A stretch of 64,000 bases of DNA, taken from assembly GCF_030405905.1 (NCBI RefSeq), contig NZ_JASATW010000019.1, positions 1 through 64,000 on the forward strand. Direction: 5' to 3'. Of the stretch, positions 62,276-64,000 are shown piece by piece; the stretch's first letter is position 1, and every line of letters starts with the position of its first letter. The position numbers and the translations under genes were made by a program. The DNA is from Sphaerothrix gracilis (GTDB taxonomy: Bacteria; Cyanobacteriota; Cyanobacteriia; Phormidesmidales; Phormidesmidaceae). The notes under the pieces are model-generated. The model did no database searches and was not told the DNA's origin. It saw only the letters and a program-made list of their open reading frames with translations.

Positions 62276-63181
62276 CTAAACATTCCCACCCCTCAACTCC
62301 TCTACCCTTCCACCCCTCCGACACATCCCCATCCCCATCGGCGTCTTCCGCCCAACTCCGGCATAGAGGGCAAAGTCAGCTAGCGTATTGAGCTGTTTAA
62401 GAGTAGTTGCATCAACCTGTCCCAAGATTCGGTAAGTAACCTTGCCGACACAGCCAGTGAACTGATTGCAGGCATAGGTTTTTGCTCCGGTATCTTGAAA
62501 CTGACTGCGCGGATCAGTGGCAACTTCTGTGCGAATATCGAAGTAACTAGGTCGCAGAAACTCTAGAATTTCTAACGAAAACTCCAGCCCACTATAGTAG
62601 TTCCAGCGGCGCAACAGGCTGCCAAAAACTCGATCGGGAGTTGGCATAGCAGAGTCGAATTTGCTTTGGCGAAAAGCCGTGGGCGTGTAGAACTGAAGCG
62701 TCAGCTTGCGTTCTTGATCTGAGGCTTGCTCATAGAGCTGCTCATAATTGCAGAAGTCGGCCCAGGGCTGGGTGCTTTGCGGTGTTCCTAAAATGCTGGT
62801 GACATGTAAATTAGCAGGCCCTAAGTGCCAAGGTTTCTCAGGATTGAGATTGAGCCAGAGCTGAGTGAGGCGGCCAAAGAGGCGATCGTCTAGTAAGGAA
62901 ATGCGCCACCAGCAGGGGGTACCGGAGGAAATAGGCTGACGATAGGTCCACTGCAGCGGCGATTTAGCCAGATTTTGCGGTTGCCTGCGGTGCTGTTTCA
63001 GGAGCTGCAAAGGGCTTAGCGTAAAGGATTTATTGCCTTGGTTGGCGTGAAGTTGGTCGCCCATTTCAGCATCGACAGTGCTGACCAGGCTGAGAAAGAG
63101 GGCGTGGAGATGCCTGCCGGAAGTGAAGCCAGGGGGAATTGGGGATTCGGGCAGGAGATTAAGGACGAGGCTATGGGGCAT
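62276..63181 (-). CDS. cas6: CRISPR-associated endoribonuclease Cas6
   Basis: The 301-residue protein begins PHSLVLNLLPESPIPPGFTSGRHLHALFLSLV, has the RAMP first-domain pattern LHVTSILG and FYTPTAFRQSK, and ends with the Gly-rich loop AGVGRKTPMGMGMCRR, all characteristic of cyanobacterial Cas6. It cuts CRISPR transcripts in the repeat, leaving the ATTGAAAC 5' tag. A His/Tyr-bearing active-site segment is plausible near residues 25-45 (GRHLHALF). The gene looks complete, with a short charged tail (GGRVEELRGGNV). It is the only cas gene that appears intact here. Confidence 0.88.
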   Translation of the reverse strand: MPHSLVLNLLPESPIPPGFTSGRHLHALFLSLVSTVDAEMGDQLHANQGNKSFTLSPLQLLKQHRRQPQNLAKSPLQWTYRQPISSGTPCWWRISLLDDRLFGRLTQLWLNLNPEKPWHLGPANLHVTSILGTPQSTQPWADFCNYEQLYEQASDQERKLTLQFYTPTAFRQSKFDSAMPTPDRVFGSLLRRWNYYSGLEFSLEILEFLRPSYFDIRTEVATDPRSQFQDTGAKTYACNQFTGCVGKVTYRILGQVDATTLKQLNTLADFALYAGVGRKTPMGMGMCRRGGRVEELRGGNV

Positions 63182-63376
63182 GGCGAGGTAGTTTCTCCGT
63201 TTGGTTGACTCAGCGTGTTCCCTATGAGCAATGCCTGCGCTAAAACCCGGAGCAGCAATTCGAGGTCTTCAAGGACTTGGTAGCTGCAATTGATTGCTGA
63301 CTGTGATGGGTATTTGATGCGCGATCGCAGGTCTTCTAGGCGATTGAGGAGATGACTGTATTGCGGCAGGTTAAGT
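63182..63376 (-). other. Unassigned coding-like remnant upstream of cas6
   Basis: A minus frame here reads LNLPQYSHLLNRLEDLRSRI...INCSYQVLEDLELLLRVLAQALLIG with host-like codons, helical in nature, but runs without stop into cas6 in another frame. It may be the tail of a lost cas or accessory gene. I cannot assign it to a family. Confidence 0.3.
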
Positions 63377-63610
63377 ATGGTAGATGCCGGACACATTAAC
63401 GAGGCCAAAAGTGTAATTACACTTTTACTAAGCTACGGAGATCTTGAGCCGCCGCTGAAGCAGAGCCTTATGCAGCAGGTTAGCCAGCCCATAGAGGGCT
63501 ATCGGCTACAGCTAGAGCAGTTCATCAACCAGCAGCAGCCTTTCCTAGTCAGTTATGGAAGACCAGACCAGTCACTCTTTGACTTCACGGTTTACTACGC
63601 AGAACTATAG
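63377..63610 (+). pseudogene. Fragment of WYL-domain CRISPR-associated regulator
   Basis: The frame reads VDAGHINEAKSVITLLLSYGDLEPPLKQSLMQQVSQP, then INQQQPFLVSYGRPDQSLFDFTVYYAEL. This is the linker and start of the WYL domain of the divergent regulators found beside cyanobacterial type I-D cas operons (Sll7009-like). A TGA 21 bp before the ATG cuts off the usual N-terminal DNA-binding part. The 3' end runs into the left end of an IS630-type element, where TAG supplies the stop. It is therefore missing both ends. Divergent orientation relative to cas6 fits the ancestral locus. Confidence 0.65.
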
Positions 63611-64000
63611 CTGTAGCCAATCAGGTTAGGACATAGACTGGAATAAGTTGATACGGTTACTTGACAATGGCTCGACCCTACAGCGAAGACTTCCGGCAAA
63701 AAGTGATTGAGGCGATCGAGTTGGATGGTCTCAAGAAAAGTGAGGCTAGTGAATTGTTCCGCATTAGTCGCAATACGATTAATCTCTGGTTTCAGCGCCA
63801 AGCCAAAACAGGCCATCTCAAGCCAAAATCGAGAAAAGGCAATAGTCGAGCTGCTAAGATTACCGACTGGCAGGCATTTCGCGTTTTTGTCGCAGAACAT
63901 CGCAACTGCACCCAAGCCGAGATGGCCGCCCTATGGCCAGAGCCGATTAGCCAACGGACTATCTCAAGGGCGCTGCAGAAGATCAACTTCACGCGAAAAA
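63609..64000 (+). mobile_element. IS630-family element, left part, continues beyond window
   Basis: The boundary is inferred at a TA dinucleotide (63608-63611) where the WYL frame ends; IS630-type elements insert at TA. The right end and second TA copy lie outside the window. Confidence 0.55.
63667..64000 (+). CDS. IS630-family transposase, N-terminal part
   Basis: The first 111 residues are visible: MARPYSEDFRQKVIEAIELDG, a paired/HTH domain (KKSEASELFRISRNTINLWFQRQAKTGHL) and a second HTH (AEHRNCTQAEMAALWPEPISQRTISRALQKIN). This is the N-terminal DNA-binding region of Tc1/mariner-like IS630 transposases; the DDE domain is outside. Many such elements in cyanobacteria encode the transposase in two frames. 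Confidence 0.9.
   Translation, partial: MARPYSEDFRQKVIEAIELDGLKKSEASELFRISRNTINLWFQRQAKTGHLKPKSRKGNSRAAKITDWQAFRVFVAEHRNCTQAEMAALWPEPISQRTISRALQKINFTRK

Noticed and set aside
63016..63408. Full 130-codon minus-strand frame overlapping the cas6 start
   Set aside because: Its second half overlaps cas6 in another frame and looks random; only the 63182-63376 part has coding character, so it is listed as a remnant.
63595..63915. 106-codon minus-strand frame over the IS630 transposase
   Set aside because: It is antisense to a well-defined transposase N-terminus.

Overview
The window is cyanobacterial chromosome. HIP1 octamers (GCGATCGC) occur in and between most genes. Many gene families are typical of cyanobacteria: Ycf23, CGLD27, Vipp1/IM30, a PedR-like LuxR protein, a Psb35-like small membrane protein, a group 2 sigma factor, Rcp-type response regulators and PEP-CTERM proteins. 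Codon use and the mixture of families suggest a filamentous or Leptolyngbya-like lineage, but the sequence does not fix the genus.

Layout. 1-16.1 kb: the N-terminal part of a two-partner-secretion transporter (TpsB), a secreted di-haem cytochrome, a PEP-CTERM protein, an SbmA-like ABC exporter, a PhoD-like phosphatase facing an SLC13/TrkA-C permease, a Crp-like regulator, a Uma2 protein, a quinone-oxidoreductase-like enzyme and a LysR regulator. 16.2-25.2 kb is an accessory, defence-like segment ending at tRNA-Arg(ACG). It holds a small orphan ORF with its own terminator, an AAA ATPase with a TOPRIM/DUF3226 partner that has been split by a 910-bp IS5-family element, a DUF1643 gene, an MFS transporter, and an AAA+ ATPase/subtilisin pair of the IetA/IetS type. 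25.2-43.9 kb is mostly housekeeping: moaC, ycf23, an M1 aminopeptidase, a methyltransferase, DUF2062, mnmE, hisS, pedR-like, GerMN, DUF2993 and proS (with an unusual AT-rich insertion domain), then pentapeptide-repeat and two tandem PEP-CTERM genes.

44-52.9 kb is a signalling block: two REC-kinase hybrids, an Rcp-type regulator, a PAS-PAS kinase, DUF2294, a NarL-type regulator, a Psb35-like membrane protein and a group 2 sigma factor. 53-61.5 kb includes a general-stress protein, the cyanobacterial cluster yqeK-rsfS-CGLD27-asparaginase, tRNA-fMet, a PLP aminotransferase, thioredoxin, vipp1, a small Npun_R1517-like protein and tRNA-Glu(TTC).

61.5-64 kb is a decayed CRISPR-Cas locus directly behind tRNA-Glu. 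It has a two-spacer array with a degenerate terminal repeat, a recognisable leader, a cas2 gene whose 5' third has been replaced by the start of a four-helix-bundle (S23/IVP) gene, an apparently complete cas6, and a fragment of a divergent WYL-domain regulator cut on its 3' side by an IS630-type transposase. cas1, cas4 and all interference genes are absent. The most noteworthy points are this eroded locus with its chimeric Cas2, the IS-split ATPase-TOPRIM pair whose reading frame is restored exactly by removing the element, the IetAS-type pair next to a tRNA, and the mosaic proS.
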